64,000 nucleotides of DNA from Escarpia spicata (lineage: Eukaryota > Annelida > Polychaeta > Sabellida > Siboglinidae). Position numbers and translations under genes: made by a program. Below, one piece after another: positions 54,334 to 64,000 of this stretch (positions are counted from its first letter, which is position 1; every line of letters begins with the position of its first letter). A model generated the notes under the pieces. It was not told where the DNA came from. It was given only the letters and a program-made list of their open reading frames with translations, and searched no databases. The stretch covers positions 51,185,681-51,249,680 of the forward strand of contig OZ023205.1 in the NCBI GenBank assembly GCA_963995525.1. Reading direction: 5' to 3'.

Positions 54334-55794
54334 TAGCTATGTTCTGTTTGCATCTATTCGGCGACTACGACGTCGCCGGAAGTGACGTTACTAGTCGAGC
54401 GATGACTTCGGGGGGTGTTACGTGACGTCACACTACATGGAAATGGCGCCTGATTCAGAAGCGCAACAAGACGCAGGTCTGTGGATTGGTGTGATCTTCT
54501 TCATATTCTTCCGTATTAACGCGATTCGCTTTTGTCACTGACAGTGACATTAATAATGAGGCCGGCGAATTAGCAGTTAAGACATCAACAGTCTCAGGCG
54601 GACGGTTCAAGAGGAGCACCACCCACTAGGGACCGCGACTGTCCGTGAAGATTCTACACAATATTAAATGTGTTATCACTTTTATGTTTTTTATTATTTA
54701 ATTAGTCTTAAACGGTTTATATTTGGTTTTACCAACCATGTAACTACTGTTACTTATTATTTATGGTAGTGTATTAACTGTCTGTTGTAGTTCTTAATTG
54801 CATGTTGTATCTACGACAATTCAATTTACCATTATCAGTGGTTAGCAGCGACCAGTGATTCAATTTATATTGTTTCTGTTATAACATTGTATACCCATAT
54901 CTACTGGTAACAACCTTGGCTCTGCTGCCAACCAGGAATTGTATAGATTGTATACGCTTTGTCTTTCATTTATCTTCTGTACTATACAATTCCGAAATAA
55001 ACTTCTTACCATATCTTACGACTTTGGAACTCGGAGGCTACGCGGTTGTTTTAAATTCACAGGATAACATTTGTTTTTCTTTTATTCGTTTCGACTCATC
55101 GACGATCGGAAAACAAAGCTGACGTTGTGGTAAATTAACTACACGGGCGACTGGTATGCGAGCTAGCCTAGCGACATCGCAGCAGTAAACTTGCAGCTAT
55201 CCATGGTCATTGGTCAGCGTATCCTCTTCGAACTAGTACTTATTAATAGGCATTTCTTATCACCATGCAACGATTGGTAACACGGCTATTACGTCATGCA
55301 TAGATACGCAACTGTTGCCAATCACATAATGCACTTCTGGCGTCCTGATCCCACTCGCAAGCTACTTGTTTGAGACACTGTGCCATGGTTTATCAACTGA
55401 AAGATCCATTTTGAACTCCAGAGATCACCTTTTTCCCACGGAAAGTGACCTCTGTAGTGTTATCATCACACTGCCGTTTTGTGAAGAATTGTTCCCTCCC
55501 TTTTGATATTGAATATCGGCCCTACTGTGGATAATGGTGCATTCTTGTTTTGTTATTATTGCAAAAAATCAGATTGTAATTGCTATTCGATTGTCCAGGA
55601 AAGTACACTGCCTTACTAAGCTGCCTTTGACGTGGATAGTGCACAAATTATGTTCCACACGAACAGAACCGCCGACGGAGCTTCTGCCGTCCGCACAACC
55701 TGTGTCCTCAGTGGCCGACGACGAAGTAGGAATTAGTTACCAAAGAACGAGTGGTGAATCAATATCACGATAACAGCTAAGATAAAAAACCAGG

Positions 55795-56165
55795 ATTAAT
55801 TGATATACCCAGTACGTCGCGGTTTGCTTACGTTACAATCACAATTTTAAGCGAGATCTGCGTCAACCTTCCCTTTTTCTACTATTCCACCAATGTTGAT
55901 AACGGTTGTATACGTAAATTGCATTACAACTGCTGGATGACATCTCATTTAAATTAATCAAACATTAATGCATACAGGTGTCACTTTGATATCTTTTCAT
56001 TGTGTTTTTTTCATAAACGAACACTTTTGTGGCCAGAATATCAACAAAATATATGACGGAATGCATGAATACACGTGTTCGGCATCAATTTTTTGATCGC
56101 TTGACGGCGTTTATGTTAGGCAACAGGTCACGTGATGGATAGGTAAATTGTATACACTGTAATAG
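55795..56165 (-). repeat. Copy of Penelope-like 3' region (first)
   Basis: Homologous, same orientation, to about 59855-60180: CCCAGTACGTCGCGGTTTGC versus TCAAGTACGCCGCGGTTTGC, AATGTTGATAACG, GAATTGCATTA, ATGACATCTCAT and CGTGATGGATAGGT occur in the same order. The second copy adjoins a GIY-YIG coding end, so this is probably the untranslated end of another copy of that element, cut off at about 56,165. Confidence 0.65.
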
Positions 56166-56259
56166 GTGTGTTTCTACGATTATTCCGAATCGCATAAAAA
56201 CGCATGACATTGTGACAAATCTATATGAAGGGTAATAACAAATAATATATGTATGTATG

Positions 56260-56290
<31 letters not shown>

Positions 56291-56379
56291 GTATATATAT
56301 ATATATATGTACATATATATATATATATATATACATACATAAGTACAAACAAGAGATCTTACGAGAAACGATTATTGCA

Positions 56380-58712
56380 TCAAAGAACCTGAAGAAAGCC
56401 AAAAGAACACAGGCAGTAGGCGGAGACAGACTGTTTAGACTTCTAGACAAGCAAGCTAGAGACAATACCAATATATGATCATGAAACGAATAGAGGAATT
56501 ATACACCGACCCGAAAGAGATACCAAATATAACACCACGGGAAGTGGAATCAGCACTAAGAGATATGAAGAATAGGAAGACATCAGGTAACGACCATGCA
56601 AACATTGAAACATTAAAAGCAGGAGAAAATACCAACTCGAAGACATTGACTAAGCTGTATATTAAATGTTTTTAAAAAAGACGAATACCCTCAGCATGGA
56701 CGAACGTAAATATGGTGATAATCTTCAAGAAGGAAAATAGGAAAGACTTAACGAACTACATACTGATATGTCTGCTATCAAACATCTACACATTGCTCAC
56801 AAACATAATAATGAATAGGCTAGAGAAGACACTCGACGAAAACCAACCAGGAGAGCAAGCAGGATTCAGACGCAGGTACTCAATGACAGACCACATACAC
56901 GTCGTAAACCAACTGAAAGGGAAGTGCCGATAATATAATATCCCGCTCTGCATCGCTTTTGTCGACTACGAAAAGGCTTTCGACTCGGTGCAAACTCAAG
57001 CAATACTGACCTCCCTTCAAGAACAGGGGATAGAAGACGTATACATAGAACTCCTGAAAGACATCTACACCAACAGCTCGGGGACAGTCCACCTACACAA
57101 AAAGAGCAAAAAGATCAACATCAAGAGAGGAGTACGACAGGGTGACACCATATTGCCCAAGCTGTTTACGGCAGACTGACCTGGGAAACCAGAGGCTTGA
57201 ATGCCTCCACACAGGTCATGGGAATGAAGAGGTAAAATATAAAATAGGGGGTACTGTTCTAAGTACTACTGTAAAAGAAAAGGACTTAGGGTTAACCATT
57301 AGTGCTGATATGAAGGTTTCAGAGCAGTGCGGAATTGCAGCGTCAAAGGGAAATCAAATCCTTGGATTAATTAGGCGAAATATAGCGTATAAGAAAAAAG
57401 AATTAATAGTACCGCTGTACAAAACAATAGTGAGGCCTCATTTAGAATATTGTATACAAGCATGGAGGCCATATTGCAAGAAGGACATAGATATGCTAGA
57501 AAGAGTACAGAGGAGAGCGACTAAAATTATACCAAATCTGAGGGATCTTAGTTACGAAATACGCCTAAAAGAATGTGGTTTAACAACACTAGAGACCAGA
57601 AGATTGAGAGGAGATCACATAGAAGTGTTTAAAATATTGAATGGTTATGAAAATATTGATAGAAACATTTTTTTCTCAGTTAAGAAAGATAGAAGGACCA
57701 GAGGACATGAAGCTACATTAGTAAAGGAGCAGTGTAGATTAGATATAAGAAAGTTCTCATTCTCACAAAGGACTGTAAATGAATGGAACAGATTATCTCC
57801 TGATTGTGTTGGTGCTAGTAGCGTGAATATGTTTAAAAATACAATCGACACACACCTTAAAAAGGCGGGATACATGTAGATAAAAAGTATTGGACTCTCG
57901 ATAAGCCAAAAGGCTTCCTTGTCCAACTGCCATCCAGAGTAATTTTCTGGATGGCAATCTTGTTAAATCTTGTTAAATCTTGAGGATAGACGTGGAACAT
58001 CTCAGTCATGTTCGCTTCGCCGACGACATACCCATATGCACTAAAAGAACTACACAAAATGCTGCAGGAGCTAGCTGATGAAAGTGAAAAACAAGGTCTG
58101 AAGATGAACATTGCGAAGACAAAAGTGATGCTAGAAAACGACACACCAATATATATATCAACACCATGCAGATAAAGAATTTGAAAGCTACTTTATCTGG
58201 GACAGCGACAGAGTATCAGACTCAAAAACCAAAACAAGGAGATTCAAAGAAGAATCACCGCCGGCTAAACAGCATTCGCCAAACACCGCAACATCTTCAA
58301 GGGTAACTTTGAAATCTGCTTGAAGAGACAAGTCTACTTCCAGCGATGACATCTGACGCGGAAACATGGGCACTCACCATCCAAGGAATGAATAAGTTAG
58401 CAGCTGCACAAACAAAGATGGAAAGAAGTATGTTAAACATCACATATCGGGGGAGAAAAACAAACATCTGGATAAGAGAGAAGACAAAGGTCATAGACGT
58501 GATACAACAAATCAGAAGACAGAAGTGGACCTGGGCAGGGCACATCAGCAGACTACGAGATAACCGATGAATACCTGGAGACGTAACGAAGGGAAACGAT
58601 CTAGAGAAAGACCGGCGGTAGAGAGACGAACTAGACGAGTACTGGAAGGACACCATCTGGCAGGGGATAGCGCAAGACAGGTACCAACCCAACCACGGGA
58701 TACTACGGCTGC
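56380..58712 (+). mobile_element. RTE-like non-LTR retrotransposon, interrupted by a CR1 copy
   Basis: RT segments in order: EVESALRDMKNRKTSGNDH (near 56,541), IIMNRLEKTLDENQPGEQAG (near 56,805), IAFVDYEKAFDSVQ (56,953), IKRGVRQGDTILPKLFTA (57,122-57,175); then the CR1 insertion. It resumes with HVRFADDIPIC near 58,005 (the FADD box), LHKMLQELADESEKQGLKMN and, at the C-terminus, ERSMLNITYRGRKTNIWIR and QKWTWAGHISRLRDNR. Several stops (for example 56,673 and 56,931) show it is dead. A perfect palindrome lies just past its end (58714-58767). Confidence 0.85.
57198..57990 (+). mobile_element. CR1-like LINE 3' part nested in the RTE-like element
   Basis: An open frame from about 57,198 to TAG 57877-57879 encodes the C-terminal 227 residues of the RT protein (CLHTGHGNEEVKYKIGGTVL, VSEQCGIAASKGNQILGLIR, RRATKIIPNLRDLSYEIRLK, GASSVNMFKNTIDTHLKKAG) with no lesion. 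The 3' tail is TGTTAAATCT repeated (57,960-57,985). It is 5'-truncated and replaces or splits RTE sequence between the QGD and FADD boxes. It is the best reference copy in the window for the LINE pieces at 18.6, 31.1, 59.35 and 63.9 kb. Confidence 0.9.
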
Positions 58713-58713
58713 A

Positions 58714-58767
58714 CAATAACGATGATTATATATATATATATGTATATATATATAATCATCGTTATTG
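58714..58767. repeat. Perfect 54-bp palindrome
   Basis: CAATAACGATGATTATATAT... is mirrored exactly around 58740/58741 and ends ...AATCATCGTTATTG. It sits at the 3' end of the RTE-like element. Confidence 0.9.
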
Positions 58768-59348
58768 TATGTATATGTATATGTATATATATATTATAGA
58801 CGTGCTTTGAGGTAATATAGTGACTTCCACATCCATCCGCGATAATTGGAACACATTTCGTTCTGATCGTTCCACCGATACCACTATGGTGCTGCAACAA
58901 CATACACAGACATTGAGATTTTATATTATACATATACTGGAATAAATAAATTGAATGTGTAGTGCATGCCAAATTACGTTTAGTTAGCCAGACATATTGT
59001 TCTTTGTTTGATTTTTATCAGGTGAAATGTAAACAAAACATTCAGATTATAAACAACTTATTGGTTGTATTACAGTAGCCGACTGGTTTATCTTATTGGT
59101 TGTATTACAGTAGCCGACTGGTTTAACCTCACGTCTCTTTCGTGTTCAGAGTGTTGCGATATTCCCAGGTTCAAGAGAAATAATTCTGCGAACTGTCTGT
59201 TACTAACTACCGCCCAGTCTGATTCCGGGCCACGGAACACACAATCGATCTTTAAGAGGAGTTCATATCAATTAAGATTCAGAATGGGAATGAAAATACT
59301 GATACAACCATTTTGTCAATTATATATAGATATAGATGGGATTGGATG
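58768..59348. other. Spacer with short tandem duplication
   Basis: TTATTGGTTGTATTACAGTAGCCGACTGGTTTA is present twice (about 59060 and 59093). GATTCCGGGCCACGG near 59,221 resembles the kringle-coding GAATCCGGGCCTTGG at 51,671, but no kringle frame is readable. Confidence 0.6.
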
Positions 59349-59512
59349 ACACAAATTGACCGTTGTGAAGGAAACATGTAGACTAGATATAAGAACATAT
59401 TATGCATTCTCACAGACTGGAACGACATTAATTATCTGCTGATTGTGTAAATGCTAGCAGCGTGAATATGTTTAAACATTAAATGTACAGCTATCTGAGA
59501 AGGGCGACAGAT
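59349..59512 (+). mobile_element. Short CR1-like LINE fragment
   Basis: DNA-level match to 57,718-57,870 of the intact copy: TGTAGACTAGATATAAGAA, TTCTCACAGACTGGAACGA, GCTAGCAGCGTGAATATGTTTAAA. Degenerate. Confidence 0.75.
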
Positions 59513-59689
59513 AATTCACAAACATCATCTGTTACATATTCTCGATAACATAACGAACTTCATGAATTATCCACTCATCATCTTGATGCTCTCGGTGTCA
59601 ATTTCCGTTAAATAGACCGTGGTGAGACAACTCTCTTTCAGAAAATATACATGTTGACCTGTGTTTCAAAAGCGCGCATTTAGCTGTAT

Positions 59690-60560
59690 GAAATGGAGAA
59701 TAATTGGGAAGAAAGCATCTTCGACGGATGTAGTGCTCCGATAACAGCATTTGTTAAGGGGCACGTGAAGGTTATGGAATTATTTTGGAGCTTTCGACGC
59801 CTTCACGGTGCCTTCCTCAGCGTTGTCGTATTCCGCCTTGATTGTCATGTGATACAGTTGGTAATTGATGTATCAAGTACGCCGCGGTTTGCGTAATTAA
59901 AATTGCGCGCGTGACCTCCGTCAAGCTGTTTGCTTTATAACAATGTTGATAACGTTTATAGACGTGAATTGCATTAATTAGTATTGCTGTATGACATCTC
60001 ATAAATCAAACACTCCCGTATACAGTTGTCACTTTTAAATAAACTTGGCCTTATGTTTTTGTCATGAAGAAACTCTTTTGGAGCAAGAATTTCAACAAAA
60101 ATATACGACGGAATTTTTGATGGCTTTGCGGAGCTTTTGCTTGGCATCAGACTACGTGATGGATAGGTCAGTTGCCATACGACAACCGCTCTAAGAAGAT
60201 CGCGGGAGGTTTGTAGCCGGTATACCCCTGTTGATCGCTTGTCGCCTCTCTTCGGTGATTTCCCTTCGCTAGAAGCTGTTCTCTGTGGCGAGCTCTGTAA
60301 CGTCTTTGACAATGGTTTGTGGCCGTCGTTAACTCCATATTCACCTACAACTGTGAGTTCTCGTGGTTTATGTTCTTTAAGACTGGTTCCCACTGATCTG
60401 ATAATTTCGCCTATGTAGGTTTGATGACACTCCGGACAAGCTATTTCATATATTCACCCTCACGTGGTGTTGTTGAGTGTCTTGACCTTGGGGTTCACCA
60501 CTGTAGATCTTATGGTGTTGTAGAAGTCCGGGAGTGGGATAACTAACTAAAATATACCGA
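59690..60560 (-). mobile_element. Penelope-like element, GIY-YIG endonuclease end
   Basis: Minus-strand reading from about 60,560: FYNTIRSTVVNPKVKTLNNT, then YEIACPECHQTYIGEIIRSV followed by GTSLKEH, the GIY-YIG endonuclease of Penelope-like elements with its CxxC motif. The coding part carries stops and changes into a basic segment (SEGKSPKRGDKRST). Downstream (leftward), 60,180-59,690 is the untranslated region shared with 55795-56165. The RT itself is not recognisable to the right, so the element is 5'-truncated. Confidence 0.75.
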
Positions 60561-61152
60561 CTTATAGCTGTTTATTTGTGTTACATTATAATGTCGTTGT
60601 GACACTGGATGGCAATCCTATTGCTCCAAGAGACGGAGGTAGTATTGTGTGCTACGTTGTTAACTGAACACTTTTCAAAGAAATCGGACAAGTGCCATTG
60701 GTTTTCAGTCACAACAGATTAATAGTTGCTAATTTGTTTATATTCGTCTCCATCGCGACGTTGGCAGACGTTTTTGGTTTTTATTCGTTTAAGTCGTTCC
60801 ACTATTGTGGCATGTATAATGGGAATATCTTGTCCCAGATGTCGAGGTCCACTCGCCTCCTTCAATGATCATCCACTTCCTTGTACCGTTGGTCACTGAT
60901 CTACCAATTTATGATGCTTTTCCAATAAATACAAGTGTATTTATTTTGAGTTATCGACTTACTACGTGATTGCTACTGCTGGTGATGCGCGCCATTTTGT
61001 GGCCACTGTGTCATCTCTTTGCTGTTTTCTAGAACAAATTAATATATATTTTTCTCACCGTGTAACATTCGTGAACCATTGTATTTATGTTGTTGTTGCT
61101 TTTGTTTTAGTTGTTGTTTTTGTTTGTGTTGTTTTTGTTTTTGTTGTCACAG
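60561..61152. other. Spacer, no recognised gene
   Basis: TTG/TTTTTG-rich pyrimidine-biased sequence at 61,080-61,150 leads into an acceptor-like CACAG. Confidence 0.6.
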
Positions 61153-61247
61153 ATGCACCACTGGAGTGCCCACTGACCACTGACGGACGCGATTACCGTG
61201 ACATGTCAACATCACGAAAACGGGCCGGACATCCAAGGAGTGGGCTT
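61153..61247 (+). pseudogene. Kringle N-terminal half exon (frameshifted)
   Basis: Follows a good acceptor (TTTTTGTTGTCACAG). Read as a phase-1 exon it gives APLECPLTTDGRDYR, the start of a kringle (Cys then GRDYRG-type motif). After a small frameshift near 61,203, VNITKTGRTSKEWA is the next conserved piece (T-x-T/S-G-x-x-C/S-x-x-W, with the Cys position as Ser). No good donor is seen. Likely a decayed kringle exon. Confidence 0.55.
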
Positions 61248-61445
61248 TATTACCGGTACATTACGTTTAAATGAAAAAAGTGACATGTATTGGTCAGAGC
61301 GGATTGTATATAGCTGGACAATTATGGAATTAGCTATATGTTAGTGTCTTCCCGATCAACAGAATCACAGATAACAGAATCAGCCGCTTATTATAATTAA
61401 ACATATATTACTTGCTGGCATGGGATAACTTCCTATGCCCGATGC

Positions 61446-61859
<414 letters not shown>

Positions 61860-61989
61860 TTGCCATGCAATTTCTTTTTGGTAGTTTTCTTCTCCTAGGT
61901 GGACTGTCTGTCAAGATTTACGAGCTCCATCTGCTCGGGTTTTTGGTCAGGGTTTTCCTTCCTCTATATCAATTGCCCACCATGGCTAA

Positions 61990-63385
61990 TTAATTTGATC
62001 TGTCCTTTTGTTGAATACCTGCATGAGAAATGGAAACATCACAGAAGAGTGGAGAACAGGGCTAATAGTTCCGGTACAAGAAAAGAAAGGAAGCCGTACA
62101 TGACCCAGGAAAATACAGAGGCATCACGTTGCTGAGCCACATGTTGAAGTTGTTGGAGAGAATCCTGGATGGAAGGATAATTACAATAGTGGAAGGAGAA
62201 ATCGGAGAAGAACAGCAGGGCTTCGGAAGAGGAAGAGCTACAGCTAATGGGATGTTTGCGCTGAGACAGCTGATCAAAAAGAAGTTGGAGGGACAAGAGA
62301 GTATGGCTGTGGGTTTTATAGACCTGGAGAAAGCTTATGACACGGTACCGATAAAGATGGCAATGGCAATACTGAGACGAAGGGGGGGTCCCAGAGGCAG
62401 AGGTCAGGATGGTACAAGGGACATATGAAGAAACGAAAGGCAGAGTGGTGTGTGGATCTGGAATCTCAGAAGAATTCAAAGTGAACGTTGACTTGAGAGA
62501 GGGGAGTGCCTTGAGCCCACATCTGTTTATCGCAGTGATGGAACTGATAAGTAGAAACACCAGCACGAAAGATATTCTCCAGAAACTACTTCATGCAGAC
62601 GATCTAGCACTGGTAGCGGACGGGGAAGCGGATTTACAGGAACAATTGATATAGTGAAAGGATATCTTCAGCAAACACGGACTGAAAGTTAATCTAGAGA
62701 AGACAGAGGTGCTATGGGTTGGGCAACAAAGAAAAGAGCTGGAAATACACCTGGAGAGAAAGAAACTAAAACAAAGAGACAGTTTTGCATACCTGGGCGG
62801 AGCGGTATGTGTGGATGGCTCCTCACAGACAGAAATTCGTAGGGGAATACAAGCAGGGGCGAATGCATGGAGGAAAGTATAAGGTGTGATAGGAGATAGG
62901 CACATATCGCGAAAGCGTTAGGGAAAGGTACTATGCACATGTGTGACACCAGCCTACCTGTATGGCCTAGAAACTACAGCAATGACAGAGAAACAACAGG
63001 AGAGGGTACAAGTGTGCGAAAACAACTGGGTCAGGAGAATTGCAGGGGTAAAGAGATTATATAAGCGAAGAGTGGAAGAGCTGAGGGAAGATGTTGGTGT
63101 GAAAGAAAGTCTCAAGAATAAGTTACTGAGAAGTCGGCTGAAGTGGGCAGGACATGTGGAGCGAATGGGAGAAGAACGGTCGGCAAAGAAAGCAGATGCC
63201 CGGAGAGTGGAGGGAAAAAGAAGACGAGGGCGACCGAGACTGCGGTTGGAGGTTTGCGTGAAGAGAGACCTGGGGGATGGAAAGGGGAATGATGAAAAAG
63301 AGCAAAAGACCAAGGAGAATGAAGAAGGGTGGTAGAGAAAGCAATGCAAGCGCAATGAGGAGGAAGAGAATGCAAAGAAAATAGT
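61990..63385 (+). mobile_element. Non-LTR retrotransposon reverse transcriptase (decayed)
   Basis: Order of RT motifs: GNITEEWRTGLIVPV (about 62,030), LSHMLKLLERILDGRI, EEQQGFGRGRATANGMFALR, GFIDLEKAYDTVP (motif A, about 62,310), ISEEFKVNVDLREGSALSPH (motif B), LLHADDLALVADG (motif C, about 62,588), then the long C-terminal region: LAWVGQQ-like segment, VTPAYLYGLETTAMTEKQQE, NWVRRIAGVKRLYKRR and LKWAGHVERMGEERSAKKAD. Frameshifts near 62,385 and 62,880 and a stop at 62,652-62,654 break it. Confidence 0.85.
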
Positions 63386-63623
63386 GCAAGCGCGACGTAT
63401 CCAAGCCAGCCTCACCCCTGAAGACAGGGAACGACGTATCCAAGACAGCCTCACCCCTGAAGACAGGGAACGACGTATCCAAGCCAGCCTCACCCCTGAA
63501 GACAGGGAACGACGTATCCAAGCCAGCCTCACCCCTGAAGACAGGGAACGACGTCTCCAAGCCAGCCTCACCCCTGAAGACAGGGAACGACGAGGAGAAG
63601 AACATTTATATACTATATTATAA
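63384..63623 (+). repeat. 39-bp tandem repeat in open frame at the end of the LINE
   Basis: Five copies of a 13-residue unit RIQASLTPEDRER (one variant D, one L) over 63,393-63,590, bounded by a short lead and the ending RGEEHLYTIL with stop at 63,623. The unit is nearly identical between copies. It follows the LINE coding region by about 50 bp, and a stop separates the two. Confidence 0.9.
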
Positions 63624-63903
63624 TAGGAGTTAAATATTACAAGTTAAGAAAGAATAATAAATAATAAAAAATTAAAGATAAAGGTGGATACCAAAATCTT
63701 CAGAGTTCATAACTGCACACACAGTTTATATATGGTGAAGAAAGCACTGTCATCAGTTGCTTCTTGAACGTATTGTGGCTGACTGTAGCACGTATGGATA
63801 GTGGCAGATTCTTTCAGAAGAGTAGCGATGCGCGTGAAAAAGCTTTATTGCCCGAGTAGAAAGTCTGCAACGCGGAACCTCCGTTATGTTGGAATCAGCG
63901 AAG
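63624..63903. other. Spacer, no recognised feature
   Basis: AT-rich sequence, no gene or repeat recognised. Confidence 0.5.
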
Positions 63904-64000
63904 ATTTAACATGATTTAACATTGCCACCCAGAGAATTAACTCTGGGTGACAGGTGGACAAGAATGCCCTTTGGCTTGTCGAGGTTTCAACCCTTTTATC
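63904..64000 (-). mobile_element. CR1-like LINE 3' end, enters from the right edge
   Basis: GATTTAACATGATTTAACAT tail followed by TTGCCACCCAGAGAATTAAC and GCCCTTTGGCTTGTCGAG, the same 3' end as at 18,605-18,700 in the same (minus) orientation. It continues beyond the window. Confidence 0.85.

Larger units (their letters stand above)
51896..55794. other. Repeat-rich non-coding region
   Basis: Holds a degraded CR1-like piece (about 52620-52800, minus), TA-rich microsatellites (about 53300-53495 and 54268-54332) and otherwise no recognised gene. Frames at 53,616-54,116 and 55,534-55,773 lack known domains. Confidence 0.6.

Overview
The window is eukaryotic and metazoan: intron-split genes with GT/AG splice sites, long AT-rich non-coding stretches, microsatellites, several families of non-LTR retrotransposon, a Penelope-like fragment and kringle-type exons. 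The repeat content and protein families suggest a marine invertebrate (lophotrochozoan, cephalochordate or similar). The species cannot be fixed from the sequence. Codon-level reading was done by eye, so boundaries given for degenerate elements are approximate.

Layout. (1) 1-9.8 kb, minus strand: the 5' part of the tRNA exportin gene XPOT (six coding exons; the rest lies beyond the left edge), with a fold-back transposon and a decayed RNase H fragment in its introns. (2) 10.7-14.4 kb, plus strand: the ribosomal protein gene RPL18A (eL20), divergent from XPOT. Its introns hold four related H/ACA snoRNA-like copies, three of them on a 440-bp tandem repeat, and one candidate box C/D snoRNA. (3) 14.4-18.6 kb: no recognisable gene. 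(4) 18,808-31,108: a 12.3-kb Polinton/Maverick (adintovirus-like) element with ~135-bp terminal inverted repeats starting AG and a 6-bp target duplication ACAGTC, inserted inside a CR1-like LINE. (5) 32-64 kb: a repeat-rich region with an SGNH-hydrolase relic, a PIN-like multicopy gene relic, two unusual repeat fields, kringle half-exons, an RTE-like LINE split by a CR1 copy, a Penelope-like GIY-YIG end, another LINE whose end carries a 13-residue tandem repeat, and a 200-bp assembly gap (44,858-45,057).

The Polinton carries a near-complete virus-like gene set. On the plus strand are an unassigned 224-aa protein with a PPxY motif and a protein-primed DNA polymerase B. On the minus strand, from right to left, are a NADAR-domain protein, packaging ATPase, a small basic/hydrophobic protein, a conserved Polinton protein with a polyQ stretch, a small membrane ORF, integrase with chromodomain, a membrane protein, penton-like minor capsid, a pVI/pX-like protein, double-jelly-roll major capsid and adenain-like protease. 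The minus-strand genes are tightly packed and converge on polB at a shared bidirectional poly(A) region. Most genes are broken by stops or frameshifts, polB has lost its C-terminal palm, and the protease lacks its catalytic His, so this is a fossil copy. The most interesting points are the NADAR gene as cargo, the unbroken PPxY/possible Bcl-2-like ORF, the direct-repeat field between that ORF and polB, and the snoRNA triplication in RPL18A.
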